Assembly (NCBI GenBank): GCA_963844805.1
Contig: CAWJPU010000007.1
Coordinates: 1-64,000 of the forward strand
DNA: 64,000 nt
Direction: 5' to 3'
Source of the DNA: JACCZR01 sp963844805
GTDB taxonomy: Bacteria; Actinomycetota; Thermoleophilia; Solirubrobacterales; Thermoleophilaceae
The position numbers were made by a program, and so were the translations under genes. The notes beneath the pieces are model-generated. The model was not told the DNA's origin. It made no database searches and saw only the letters and a list, made by a program, of their open reading frames with translations. The first letter of the stretch is position 1, and the number at the start of each line of letters is the position of its first letter. Below are positions 45,355 through 54,171 of the stretch, piece after piece.

Positions 45355-46542
45355 GTGCCCGATCTCATCTCCCCCGGCGAAGCCCGCCAGGCCGTGTTGT
45401 CCACTGTCGAGCAGCTCTCGGACGAAGAGGTGGCCCTGTCGGCGGGCCTGAGCCGGGTGCTCGCCGAAGCGGTCGAGAGCACCTTCGACGTTCCGCCCTT
45501 CGACAGCTCGGCCATGGACGGCTACGCCGTGGTGGCGGGCCCGGAGGCCGAGCTGGAGGTGCGAGGCGAGTCGCGGGCGGGCCACCCCGCGGCCGAGGCC
45601 GCGCGCCCCGGCGTGGCGGTGGCGATCTCCACGGGCGCCCCCATCCCCGAGGGCGCCGACGCGGTGGTCCCCGTGGAGCGGACCGAGGCGACGGGCAACG
45701 GGCGCGTGCGGGTGGGCGCCTCCGACCCCGGGGCCAACATCCGGCGCGCGGGCGAGGACCTGCGCCGGGGCCAGGCCGTGCTCGCGCCCGGAGCGCAGCT
45801 GGGGCCGGCCGAGCTGGGGGTGCTGTCCTCGCTGGGCCGCGACCACGCGCGGTGCGCGCGCCGCCCCCGCCTGGCGCTGCTGGTGACCGGCGACGAGCTG
45901 GCCGAGCCCGGCGAGCCCCTCGCGGCGGGCCAGATCTACAGCTCGAACTCGGCCGCGCTGGCCGGCCAGGCCGCCCAGGCCGGAGCGGAGATCACCCTGC
46001 GCGCGAAGGTGCCCGACGACCGCGCGGCCACCGAGGCCTCTCTGTCCGCCGCGCTCGACAGCGCCGACGTGGTGCTGGTCTCCGGCGGGGTCTCCGTCGG
46101 CCCCCACGACCACGTCAAGGCCGCCCTCTCCGCGCTGGGGGTGCAGGAGCGCTTCTGGGGCGTCGCGCTGAAGCCGGGCAAGCCGACCTGGTTCGGCACG
46201 CGCGGCCGGACGCTGGTCTTCGGGCTCCCGGGCAACCCGGTGTCGGCCATGGTCTGCTTCCAGCTGTTCGCCCGCCCCGCCCTGCGCGCCCTGCAGGGCG
46301 CCGACCCCCACGCGCGCCGCACGCGCGCCCGGCTTGCGGTGCCGTGGAACGTGAACCCCGGCCGGGTCGAGGCCGTGCGCTGCCGGCTGCGGGCGACCGA
46401 CGACGGCCTGCTGGCCGAGCCGACGGGCGACCAGGCATCGCACCGGCTGTCCTCCATGCTGGGCGCCGACGGCCTGGCGCTGGTCGGGCCCGCGGAGGGC
46501 GAGCTGCCCGCCGGAACGGACGTCACCGTCGAGCTTCTGTGA
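45355..46542 (+). CDS. moeA: Molybdopterin molybdenumtransferase MoeA
   Basis: 395 residues from GTG 45355. PPFDSSAMDGYAVVA and GVAVAISTGAPIPEGADAVV are the family's first two signatures; the MoCF-binding domain follows with LALLVTGDELAEPGEPLAAG and VVLVSGGVSVGPHDHVKAAL, and GLPGNPVSAMVCFQLFARPA. Domain IV ends with LPAGTDVTVELL. MoeA inserts molybdate into adenylated molybdopterin. No other moa/mog gene is adjacent. Confidence 0.93.
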   Translation: MPDLISPGEARQAVLSTVEQLSDEEVALSAGLSRVLAEAVESTFDVPPFDSSAMDGYAVVAGPEAELEVRGESRAGHPAAEAARPGVAVAISTGAPIPEGADAVVPVERTEATGNGRVRVGASDPGANIRRAGEDLRRGQAVLAPGAQLGPAELGVLSSLGRDHARCARRPRLALLVTGDELAEPGEPLAAGQIYSSNSAALAGQAAQAGAEITLRAKVPDDRAATEASLSAALDSADVVLVSGGVSVGPHDHVKAALSALGVQERFWGVALKPGKPTWFGTRGRTLVFGLPGNPVSAMVCFQLFARPALRALQGADPHARRTRARLAVPWNVNPGRVEAVRCRLRATDDGLLAEPTGDQASHRLSSMLGADGLALVGPAEGELPAGTDVTVELL

Positions 46543-46573
46543 CCGGACGGAGCGTGCGGTTAGCCTCGACCGC

Positions 46574-47290
46574 GTGAGGCCGCGGGACCCCCGGAGGCTG
46601 CTGGCGCGCCGGCGCTACGCCCTCGCGCGCGTGAAGATCGTGCAGGTGCCCGAGTCGAAGGACTCCGAGGACGGCGCGGTCACCAGCAAGCAGACGGCGG
46701 AGGTCACCCTGCCGCGGGACGAGCTCGAGCGCATCTGGTCTCCCGAGTACCTGGAGCGCCTGGCGCGGACCTACTGGCGCTTCCTTTCCCGGGTGTCGCT
46801 GGGCATCCTGCGCGTGCTCTACACCGAGGACGCGCGCGAGATCGCCGTCTTCACCCGGCCGTTCGTGCTGCTTCGCTTCCACAAGCCCGAGTACGAGGTC
46901 GGCGAGAACTGCGGCGTGGTGACCTGGCCGATCGAGAAGGGCGTCCTGGTGCAGCGGCGCGGGCGCGGCAAGGGCTTCCTGCGCATCTCGGTGCGGCGCT
47001 TCCCCGAGAGGGAGTCGGGCGAGACCGCCGTCGCCGAGGTCAGCTCCGAGGTCGCGAACTTCTATCCGACGATCGCCGGCCGCGGGAAGTTCGCCCGCAT
47101 CGGTCGCGCGCTCTACCGCATGACCCAGTTCCGCATCCACATCATCGTCACCCACGCCTTCCTGCGCTCGCTGGCGCGGATGGACCTCGAGGAGTCGAAG
47201 GTGGGCGCGCTAAAGGCGCCCGAGCCGCCCGCTAGCCAAACCGCTCCCCGATCAGCGAGCGCAGCTTCGCCCGATCGTGCTTGGCGCTGA
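46574..47290 (+). CDS. Unknown conserved-looking protein
   Basis: 238 residues from GTG 46574. The body contains EYLERLARTYWRFLSRVSLG, IAVFTRPFVLLRFHKPEYEV and VVTWPIEKGVLVQRRGRGKG. Strand and helix alternation suggest a compact cytosolic or membrane-surface domain; a SRPBCC-like lipid-binding fold is one possibility that cannot be shown here. The C-terminus overlaps the convergent glpX gene by 59 nt, so the true stop may be earlier if an indel is present. No function assigned. Confidence 0.6.
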   Translation: MRPRDPRRLLARRRYALARVKIVQVPESKDSEDGAVTSKQTAEVTLPRDELERIWSPEYLERLARTYWRFLSRVSLGILRVLYTEDAREIAVFTRPFVLLRFHKPEYEVGENCGVVTWPIEKGVLVQRRGRGKGFLRISVRRFPERESGETAVAEVSSEVANFYPTIAGRGKFARIGRALYRMTQFRIHIIVTHAFLRSLARMDLEESKVGALKAPEPPASQTAPRSASAASPDRAWR

Positions 47291-48227
47291 CGGTGCGCAC
47301 CGTGCCGGAACGTGAGCGCATCACCACCGACTCGGTGTAGGCCGCCCCGCCGGAGAAGTGGACGCCCTGCAGCAGCTCGCCGTCGGTGACGCCGGTGGCC
47401 GAGAAGAACACGTCGTCGCCTGAGACCAGGCGGTCGCGGTCGAGCACCTCGTCGAGGTCATAGCCGGCGTCGAGCGCGGCCTGGCGCTCCTCGTCGTTGC
47501 GCGGCCACAGCTTGCCGAGGATCTGGCCGCCGGTGCATTGGATGGCGGCCGCGGCGAGCACGCCCTCGGGGGTGCCGCCGATGCCGTACAGCACGTCGAC
47601 CGTCGACCCCTCGGTCACGGCGGCGAGCGCGGCGGACACGTCGCCGTGGGGGATCAGCCGGATGCGGGCCCCCACCTCGCGGATCGCGCGGATCTGCTGC
47701 TCGTGGCGCGGGCGGTCGAGCATGATCACCACGATGTCCCCGACGTCGCCGCCCTTCTCGGAGGCCATCGCCTTCAGCGTCTCTGCGATCGGCCGCTCGA
47801 GGTCGAGCAGGTGGGCCAGGTCGCGCGACGTGGCCATCTTCTCCATGTAGACGCACGGCCCGGGGTCGAACATCGTGCCCTTCTCGGAGACGGCGATCGT
47901 GGCCAGGGCGTTGGGCTGCCCGTTCGCGCACAGCTCGGTGCCCTCCAGCGGGTCCACGGCGACGTCGACGGAGAACTGCGTCCCGTCGCCGACGTTCTCG
48001 CCGTTGTAGAGCATCGGCGCCTCGTCCTTCTCGCCCTCGCCGATGATCACCGTGCCGTCCATGGCGACGGTGTCGAGCATCAGCCGCATCGCGTCGACGG
48101 CGGCGCCGTCGGCCTTCTCCTTCTCGCCGCGCCCGACCCAGCGCGAGGCGGCCAGCGCGGCATACTCGGTGGTCCGCACCAGCTCGAGGGCCAGGTTGCG
48201 GTCGCGGCGGGGTGCCGGCTCGTTCAA
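47232..48227 (-). CDS. glpX: Class II fructose-1,6-bisphosphatase GlpX
   Basis: 331 residues from TTG 48227, whose TTGA overlaps the stop of the upstream membrane gene. GTVIIGEGEKDEAPMLYNGE and VDPLEGTELCANGQPNALAT hold the metal and substrate ligands, and YGIGGTPEGVLAAAAIQCTG is the C-terminal signature. It removes the 1-phosphate in gluconeogenesis, and is the main FBPase in actinobacteria. All known catalytic blocks are present. Confidence 0.93.
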   Translation of the reverse strand: MNEPAPRRDRNLALELVRTTEYAALAASRWVGRGEKEKADGAAVDAMRLMLDTVAMDGTVIIGEGEKDEAPMLYNGENVGDGTQFSVDVAVDPLEGTELCANGQPNALATIAVSEKGTMFDPGPCVYMEKMATSRDLAHLLDLERPIAETLKAMASEKGGDVGDIVVIMLDRPRHEQQIRAIREVGARIRLIPHGDVSAALAAVTEGSTVDVLYGIGGTPEGVLAAAAIQCTGGQILGKLWPRNDEERQAALDAGYDLDEVLDRDRLVSGDDVFFSATGVTDGELLQGVHFSGGAAYTESVVMRSRSGTVRTVSAKHDRAKLRSLIGERFG

Positions 48228-48734
48228 ATGACGCCGGGTGGTTTCTTGGCGTCTACGTAGTAGGCCTGGCGGATGAACCCGCACACCGCCATGCCCAGGC
48301 GCCGCCACCAGCGCGATCGGGTAGCCGTAGCTGAAGCTGATCTCGATCTTCTGCTCGGGCTTGCCCAGGATGACCCCGTTGCAGAGCACGAGGATGAACG
48401 CGGTGATCCCGACGATCATCGTGACCTCGCCCGGCTTCCAGCTCAGCTTGTGCCCGCGCACCACGATCCAGGCGAGGATGAAGGGCGCGATCACCGCGGC
48501 CAGGAAGGCCCACTTGACCCATGGGTACACCTGCCAGGCCGAGGCCGTGTTGCCGGGCCCGATGTCCGGGTTCGCAGATGTGATGATCGAGGCCGGATTG
48601 GTCTCGCTGGTGGAGAACCAGGGCAGAAACAGCGAGATCCCGAAGATCAGCGCACAGACGATCCCCGCCCCCTCGGCGGCCGTCAGCCGCGACAGCCTGA
48701 GGTAAGGCTCCTTCTTCTCCGCACTCGCCTCCAC
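48224..48734 (-). CDS. Small multi-pass membrane protein of unknown function (frameshifted)
   Basis: About 170 residues from GTG 48734. Helices: AAEGAGIVCALIFGISLFLP, WVKWAFLAAVIAPFILAWIV, EVTMIVGITAFILVLCNGVI and, after a one-base shift near 48299, ALGMAVCGFIRQAYYVDAKK. It ends PPGVI with a TGA overlapping the glpX start. No family recognised; co-transcription with glpX is likely because of the overlap. Confidence 0.7.
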
Positions 48735-48782
48735 TCGTCGCGAAACCTACACTCCTCGCACGGGAAGCGAAAGGGGGCCGGC

Positions 48783-48989
48783 ATGGCCGTGACGAAGATC
48801 ATCGAGGTGGTGGGGAGCTCGACCGAGAGCTCCGACGCGGCGGTCCAGGCGGCGCTCGACGAGGCGCGGGAATCGCTGCGGAACATCAAGGCCGTGGACG
48901 TGGTCTCGACCGGGCTCCGAGGCGCCAATCTCGACGAATGGCGCGCCTTGGTCAGGATCTCCTTCCTCGTGGATCGCGTGACTGACTAG
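48783..48989 (+). CDS. Dodecin
   Basis: 68 residues from ATG 48783, with a purine-rich AAAGGGGG upstream. TKIIEVVGSSTESSDAAVQA, then LRNIKAVDVVSTGLRGANLD and WRALVRISFLVDRVTD, match the dodecin family over its whole length. Dodecins form hollow dodecamers that store flavin (and CoA in actinobacteria). It is divergent from the glpX operon and lies 21 bp before egtB. Confidence 0.92.
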   Translation: MAVTKIIEVVGSSTESSDAAVQAALDEARESLRNIKAVDVVSTGLRGANLDEWRALVRISFLVDRVTD

Positions 48990-49010
48990 GCTGGGCACAA
49001 CGCCCCGCCC

Positions 49011-50249
49011 ATGGCGCCTCACAAGAGCGAAACCCTGCCCCCTGGAGGGGCTGACCGGCTGCCCGAGGACTTCGGCGCTCTGCTCACGGAGGCGCGCGAG
49101 CGGACGCTCGCGCTGGTGGAAGGGGTCGACGAGCCCGACCTGAACCGGGTTCACGACCCGCTCAACAGCCCGCTGGTCTGGGACCTCGGCCACATCGCCG
49201 CCTTCGAGGAGCTGTGGCTGTGCCGCAACCAGGCCGGCCTGCAGCCGCTGCACCCCGAGCTGCTCCAGGTCTACGACGCATGCGAGACGCCCCGCGCCAC
49301 GCGGGGTGAGATGCCCTACCTGCGCGTGCGCGAGGCGATCCGGTTCCTGGACGGCGTCCGCGAGCGGACGCTGGCGGTGCTCGACGAGTCCGACCCGTAC
49401 CTGGTGGAGATGGTGCTCCAGCACGAGCACCAGCACGGCGAGACCATGCTCCAGACGCTGCAGCTGGCCGAGCCCGGCACCTACGCGCCGGAGCGGGCCA
49501 AGGACTGGAGCGGCGTGGTCACCACTCCCCCGCGCGTGGCCATCCCCGCCGGCCACTTCGTCCTCGGCGCGCAGGAACAGGGCTTCGCCTACGACAACGA
49601 GTGGCCGGCGCACGACGTCGAGCTGCCCGCGTACGAGATCGACTCGCGCCCGGTCACCAACGCCGGCTTCGCCGAGTTCGTGGAGGACGGCGGCTACCGC
49701 TGGAAGGAGGTCTGGGACCCCCAGGGCTGGGACTGGGTGCAGCGCCGCGGCCTCGAGCGACCGCGCTACTGGACCGAGGACGGCGAGGAGCGGCGCTTCG
49801 ATCGCCTCGAGCCGCTCGACCCCCACCTGCCCGTGATGCACGTGTCCTGGTACGAGGCCGACGCGTTCGCCCGGTGGGCCGGCCGCCGGCTGCCGACCGA
49901 GGCCGAGTGGGAGCGCGCGGCGCTGGGCACCGAGCGAGCCGAGGCCAACCTGGACCAGCTCGCCTTCGGCCCCAAGCCCGCTCGCGCCGCCTCCGAGGTG
50001 GGTGCGCTGGGGATGCTCGGCGACGCCTGGGAGTGGACGGCGAGCCACTTCGAGGGCTACCCCGGCTTCCAGCACGGGCCCTACCGCGAGTACTCCGAGG
50101 TCTTCTTCGGCGACATCTACTACGTCCTGCGCGGCGGCTCGTGGGCGACGCGGCCACGCGTCGCCCGCACCACCTTCCGCAACTGGGACCTCCCCCACCG
50201 GCGCCAGATCTTCGCCGGCTTCCGCTGCGCCTCGGACGTGCCGGCGTGA
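49011..50249 (+). CDS. egtB: Ergothioneine biosynthesis sulfoxide synthase EgtB
   Basis: 412 residues from ATG 49011. The N-terminal DinB-like domain holds the iron ligands H61 (DLGHIAAFEELW) and H138/H142 (LQHEHQHGE, a HX3HXE motif). The C-terminal FGE-sulfatase-like domain has FVLGAQEQGFAYDNEWPAHD, GYRWKEVWDPQGWDWVQRRG and GDAWEWTASHFEGYPGFQ. EgtB joins hercynine to a thiol donor with oxygen. The stop overlaps egtD (GTGA). egtA and egtC are not in the window. Confidence 0.93.
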   Translation: MAPHKSETLPPGGADRLPEDFGALLTEARERTLALVEGVDEPDLNRVHDPLNSPLVWDLGHIAAFEELWLCRNQAGLQPLHPELLQVYDACETPRATRGEMPYLRVREAIRFLDGVRERTLAVLDESDPYLVEMVLQHEHQHGETMLQTLQLAEPGTYAPERAKDWSGVVTTPPRVAIPAGHFVLGAQEQGFAYDNEWPAHDVELPAYEIDSRPVTNAGFAEFVEDGGYRWKEVWDPQGWDWVQRRGLERPRYWTEDGEERRFDRLEPLDPHLPVMHVSWYEADAFARWAGRRLPTEAEWERAALGTERAEANLDQLAFGPKPARAASEVGALGMLGDAWEWTASHFEGYPGFQHGPYREYSEVFFGDIYYVLRGGSWATRPRVARTTFRNWDLPHRRQIFAGFRCASDVPA

Positions 50250-51199
50250 TCACGATCGAGCGCCACGGGGTCGGCGAGGCCGACACGGCGGAGACCGTTC
50301 GCGACGGCCTCACGCGCACGCCGATGAAGGAGCTCCCGCCGAAGCTGTTCTACGACGCCCGCGGGTCGGAGCTGTTCGACCGCATCACCGAGCAGCCCGA
50401 GTACTACCCCGCGCGCGCGGAGCGCGCGATCCTCAACCGCTACTCGCCGGCGATCGTCGAGGAGTCGGGCGCGGAGGAGCTGGTGGAGCTCGGGTCGGGA
50501 GTCGCCTCCAAGACCCGCGCGCTGCTGTTCGCGATGGCCGGCGCCGGGTCGCTGGACCGCTACGTGCCCTTCGACATCGACCACTCCGTGGTGGAGGCGT
50601 GCGCGGAGGAGCTGCACCGCATCCTGCCCGGCATGGACGTGCACGGCGTGGTCGGCGACTTCGGTCGCGACCTCGAGCGCATCCCGGCGGGCCAGCGGCG
50701 CCTGGTCGCCTTCCTGGGCGGCACCGTCGGCAACCTGTATCCCTCCGAGCGGACCGCGTTCCTCGCGCACGTGCGCGAGCAGCTCGGCCCCTCGGACCGG
50801 CTGCTGCTGGGCATGGACCTGGTGAAGGACCCCGCCGTCCTGGAGGCCGCCTACAACGACGCCGCCGGCGTGACCGCGGAGTTCAACCTCAACGTGCTGA
50901 GGGCGGTGAACGACGAGCTGGGCGCGGACTTCGACGTCGCCTCCTTCGAGCACGTTGCGTTCTTCGATTCCGAGGAGTCCTGGATCGAGATGCGGCTGCG
51001 CTCGCTGCGCGACCAGCAGGTGAGCGTGGCCGGGCTCGAGGTCGACTTCGCCGCCGGCGAGGAGATGCGCACGGAGATCTCCTGCAAGTTCAGGCCGGCC
51101 GAGATCGACGCCGCGCTGACCGCGGCGGGGCTCACGCTGCGCGAGCTCTTCACCGACGACGACGACCTGTTCGCCCTCGCGCTGGCCGCACCCGAGTAG
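50246..51199 (+). CDS. egtD: Histidine N-alpha-methyltransferase EgtD
   Basis: 317 residues from GTG 50246. LPPKLFYDARGSELFDRITE, EYYPARAERAIL and LVELGSGVASKTRALLFAMA, then RLVAFLGGTVGNLYPSER, are the EgtD signatures. It trimethylates histidine to hercynine with SAM, and EgtB then uses the product, so the two coupled genes form the core of the pathway. The C-terminal TEISCKFRPAEIDAALTAAG is intact. Confidence 0.93.
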   Translation: MITIERHGVGEADTAETVRDGLTRTPMKELPPKLFYDARGSELFDRITEQPEYYPARAERAILNRYSPAIVEESGAEELVELGSGVASKTRALLFAMAGAGSLDRYVPFDIDHSVVEACAEELHRILPGMDVHGVVGDFGRDLERIPAGQRRLVAFLGGTVGNLYPSERTAFLAHVREQLGPSDRLLLGMDLVKDPAVLEAAYNDAAGVTAEFNLNVLRAVNDELGADFDVASFEHVAFFDSEESWIEMRLRSLRDQQVSVAGLEVDFAAGEEMRTEISCKFRPAEIDAALTAAGLTLRELFTDDDDLFALALAAPE

Positions 51200-51249
51200 C
51201 CTTTCCGGCCCCTCTTTGGCCCGCAAGCGACTCAGGAGCTCCTCCTCTC

Positions 51250-52413
51250 ATGCCTGAAGCAGTGATCGTGGACACCGTCCGCACCCCCATCGGCCGCGCC
51301 TTCAAGGGCTCGCTGGCCGGCCTTCGCCCCGACGACACCACCGCCTACGTGCTCGACCGGCTGCTCGAGCGCAACCCCGACGTGGCGCCCGAGACCGTCG
51401 AGGAGGTCATCGCCGGCGTGGGCATGCCCCAGGGCCTGCAGGCCTTCAACGTGGCCCGCATCGCGGTCCTGCTCTCGGACAAGCTGCCCGACTCGGTCAA
51501 CGGCGTGACCGTCTCGCGCTACTGCGCCTCCTCGCTCGAGGCGATCAAGCAGGCCGCGAACAACATCACCGCCGGCCAGGGCGACACCTACATCGCCGCC
51601 GGCCTCGAGTGGGTCAGCCGCTTCAACGAGCGCACCGAGCCCGCCGGCGCCGCCGACCAGAACGAGAAGCTGCAGGGAAACGACGGCCAGCCCGACGCCT
51701 ACATCGCCATGGGCGACACCGCGGTGAACGTGGCCAAGAAGTACGAGGTCAGCCGCTCGGACATGGACAAGTACGCCCAGCGCTCGCAGGAGCTGGCCGT
51801 CAAGAGCCAGGAGGACGGCTTCTTCGACCGCGAGATCGTCGCGGTCAAGGACGCCGAGGGCAACGAGGTCGTGAAGGACGACGGCCCGCGCGCCTCCTCC
51901 ACCCTCGAGAAGCTCTCGCAGCTCCCCGAGGCCTTCGAGGGCGGCGGCGGGGTGACCGCCGGCAACTCGTGCCCGCTCAACGACGGCGCGGCGGCCACCC
52001 TGGTGATGTCGAAGGACAAGGCCGACGAGCTGGGCCTGCGCCCGCGCGCGCGGATCATCACCGCGGCGACCGCGGCGCTGGAGCCCGAGATCATGGGCGT
52101 GGCCCCGATCGGCGCCATCAAGAAGGTGCTCGACCGGGCCGGCATGACGATCGAGGACGTCGACACCGTCGAGCTCAACGAGGCGTTCGCCGCCCAGGTC
52201 ATCCCGATCATGGACGAGTGCGACATCCCGCTGGAGAAGATGAACCCGCACGGCGGGGCCATCGCCCTCGGGCACCCGTTCGGCATGACCGGCGCCCGCA
52301 TCATGACCACGCTCCTGAACGGCCTGGAGACCGACGACAAGACGATCGGCCTCGAGACCATGTGCGTGGCCGGCGGGCAGGGCGAGGCCATGCTGGTCGA
52401 GCGCATCAATTAG
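51250..52413 (+). CDS. Acetyl-CoA C-acyltransferase (thiolase)
   Basis: 387 residues from ATG 51250. The acyl-accepting cysteine is in VSRYCASSLEAIKQA; the C-terminal HIS/Cys motifs are GGAIALGHPFGMTGARIMTT and TMCVAGGQGEAMLVERI. It is a thiolase of the FadA/AtoB type, catalysing thiolytic cleavage or condensation of 3-ketoacyl-CoA. Which direction applies cannot be told; no other beta-oxidation gene is adjacent on this strand. Confidence 0.92.
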   Translation: MPEAVIVDTVRTPIGRAFKGSLAGLRPDDTTAYVLDRLLERNPDVAPETVEEVIAGVGMPQGLQAFNVARIAVLLSDKLPDSVNGVTVSRYCASSLEAIKQAANNITAGQGDTYIAAGLEWVSRFNERTEPAGAADQNEKLQGNDGQPDAYIAMGDTAVNVAKKYEVSRSDMDKYAQRSQELAVKSQEDGFFDREIVAVKDAEGNEVVKDDGPRASSTLEKLSQLPEAFEGGGGVTAGNSCPLNDGAAATLVMSKDKADELGLRPRARIITAATAALEPEIMGVAPIGAIKKVLDRAGMTIEDVDTVELNEAFAAQVIPIMDECDIPLEKMNPHGGAIALGHPFGMTGARIMTTLLNGLETDDKTIGLETMCVAGGQGEAMLVERIN

Positions 52414-52454
52414 GGACCACGCGGGTTCTCCGGCATGGTGCGCCGCACACTGAA

Positions 52455-52865
52455 CTAACGCAGGAGCTTGAGCGCGGCCGGGATCCGTCCCGGGCTGCGC
52501 AGCAGCTGGGCCAGAACCGGGAGCGGGTCGAAGTGCGCGATCCGCTCCCGGGCCAGGCCGTCGGTCAGCAGGATCCGGTCGACCACGTCCCACGAGTAGG
52601 GGCGGCGGCCGAGCGTGCCGGTCATCCGGTGCTCGATCAGCACGCCGTCATCGGTCGCGCCTGAGCGGCGCACCTCGCTGTGCAGGTCGGGCACCAGCGC
52701 GAACAGCTCGTCGAAGGCGCGCCGGGCGGCGCCGCGATCGTGCACCTCGCGCATCAGCGGCTGGGCGAGGTGCACGTCCTCAGTGAGCAAAGCGGCCAGG
52801 CGCTCGCCGCTGGGCGCCGCCCACGCCTGGCCGAAGCGCCGTGTGAAGTCCTCGGCGTCGCTCAA
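52455..52865 (-). CDS. SnoaL-like / NTF2-family protein
   Basis: 136 residues from TTG 52865 (TTGA overlap with the hydrolase stop). FTRRFGQAWAAPSGERLAAL, HDRGAARRAFDELFALVPDL and WDVVDRILLTDGLARERIAH are typical of the alpha+beta cone (NTF2-like) fold. Members are small isomerases, cyclases or ligand binders. It is the last gene of the thioesterase-hydrolase-SnoaL operon and may act on the same substrate. Confidence 0.82.
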   Translation of the reverse strand: MSDAEDFTRRFGQAWAAPSGERLAALLTEDVHLAQPLMREVHDRGAARRAFDELFALVPDLHSEVRRSGATDDGVLIEHRMTGTLGRRPYSWDVVDRILLTDGLARERIAHFDPLPVLAQLLRSPGRIPAALKLLR

Positions 52866-53752
52866 GCGGCCGCCGGAGCCGACTCGCGCGTGAAGGCAGC
52901 GATCAGCTCGGCCAGCCGCTCGGGCTGGTCCTCCGACGAGAACGTGTAGCTGTCCTCGATCCACTCCACGCGGGCGCCGCCCAGGTCCTTGGCGAGCGCA
53001 TGCGCGTGCTCGGGCGGGAAAAAGCGGTCCTCCTTGGCCCAGGCGATGAGCGCCGGCTTGCCGAAGCCGCCCAGCAGGTCGGCGGCCCGCTGGGTGTCGC
53101 GCTTGTCGATCTTGCGCAGGAAGCGGGTCAGGTCGTTGCGGACGTCGCGGTCGGTGAGCGTGGGCAGGATGTAGGAGTCCTCGGCCTGTGGGTCGATCGG
53201 CCGCTTGGCCAGCCAGCCGAAGGCCAGCGGGACACGCCGCAGCTTGCGGATGCGCACGGGAGCGAGCAGGGGCGGGATGGCCCCCGGGACCCGCGCGAGC
53301 ACCTTGAAGTACGAGAAGGCCTTCGGCGGGAAGTTGTCGCGGTAGTCGCACGAGGTGAGCACCAGGCGGCCGATGCGGTCGGCCCTGGTGGTGACCGCGA
53401 GCTGGCACAGGGCGCCGCCGGTGTCGTTGCCGACGAGCGTGATGTCCTCCAGCCCGAGCTCGTCGAGCGTTTCCACGATCGCCGCGGCGACGGTGCCCGG
53501 CGACACCTCGCCGTCGGTGCGAGCCGGGCGCTCGTGCGAGCCCAGCGGCAGCTCGAGCGTCACGGCGCGCAGGCCCGCCTCGGCCAGCTGCGGGACCACC
53601 TTGCGCCACAGGTTGGCGTTCACCAGCAGGCCGTGGACCAGCACCACCGTCGGTCCCTCTCCCGCGCTGAAGTAGCGGATCGGGCCGAGGCCGGTCTGCA
53701 CCTCCCCGCGCTCGCCCAGCTCGGCTGCGCGCCAGCGTCCCCTGTCGTCCAT
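52862..53752 (-). CDS. Alpha/beta hydrolase with aspartate at the nucleophile position
   Basis: 296 residues from ATG 53752, with AGGAGG about 7 nt upstream. The oxyanion region is VVLVHGLLVNANLWRKVVP. The nucleophile elbow reads LVGNDTGGALC, with Asp instead of Ser, as in haloalkane dehalogenases and epoxide hydrolases. The later acid is in IAWAKEDRFFPPEHA. Where the catalytic histidine is expected the sequence is IEDSYTFSSEDQPERLAELI, with no His. So the protein either uses another residue or is not a conventional hydrolase. It lies between a hotdog thioesterase and a SnoaL-like protein. Confidence 0.8.
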   Translation of the reverse strand: MDDRGRWRAAELGERGEVQTGLGPIRYFSAGEGPTVVLVHGLLVNANLWRKVVPQLAEAGLRAVTLELPLGSHERPARTDGEVSPGTVAAAIVETLDELGLEDITLVGNDTGGALCQLAVTTRADRIGRLVLTSCDYRDNFPPKAFSYFKVLARVPGAIPPLLAPVRIRKLRRVPLAFGWLAKRPIDPQAEDSYILPTLTDRDVRNDLTRFLRKIDKRDTQRAADLLGGFGKPALIAWAKEDRFFPPEHAHALAKDLGGARVEWIEDSYTFSSEDQPERLAELIAAFTRESAPAAA

Positions 53753-53763
53753 TCGGTCCTCCT

Positions 53764-54171
53764 TTATCCGTAGCGGTGGGTCATCAGGCCCTTGGCCACC
53801 GGCTCGCCGTCGGCGTCGGTGACGTCGACCTCGCAGAAGCACAGCGAGCGGCCGCGGCGAAGCACTCGGGCGCGGGCGGTGAGGTCGCTCCCCCGCGCCG
53901 CGGCCAGGAAGTCGACGGTCAGCCCGATCGTGGAGCCGGCCAGCGTCTCGGGCTCGGTGTCGTCGGCCCAGGCCGCGGCCATGCCGGCGGTGTCGATGAG
54001 CGTGCTGATCGCGCCGCCGTGGACCACGTCGCCCATCGTGGCCAGTCCGGCGCGGAAGGGCAAGACCAGGACCGCCTCGTCGTCCCCGGCGTGCTCCAAG
54101 CGCAGGCCGAGCTCGCCGGCGAACGGGGAGGCGGGCACGAACTCGCGGATGACTTCGGCTCGCGTTGGCAT
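53764..54171 (-). CDS. PaaI-family hotdog thioesterase
   Basis: 135 residues from ATG 54171. LEHAGDDEAVLVLPFRAGLA, VHGGAISTLIDTAGMAAAWA (the HGG and helix of the hotdog fold) and LTVDFLAAARGSDLTARARV fit the PaaI/YdiI thioesterases, which hydrolyse acyl-CoA. The ATG lies inside the first of two TetR-type operators (54169-54185), so the start region is under direct repressor control. It heads the operon with the Asp-nucleophile hydrolase and the SnoaL-like gene. Confidence 0.88.
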   Translation of the reverse strand: MPTRAEVIREFVPASPFAGELGLRLEHAGDDEAVLVLPFRAGLATMGDVVHGGAISTLIDTAGMAAAWADDTEPETLAGSTIGLTVDFLAAARGSDLTARARVLRRGRSLCFCEVDVTDADGEPVAKGLMTHRYG

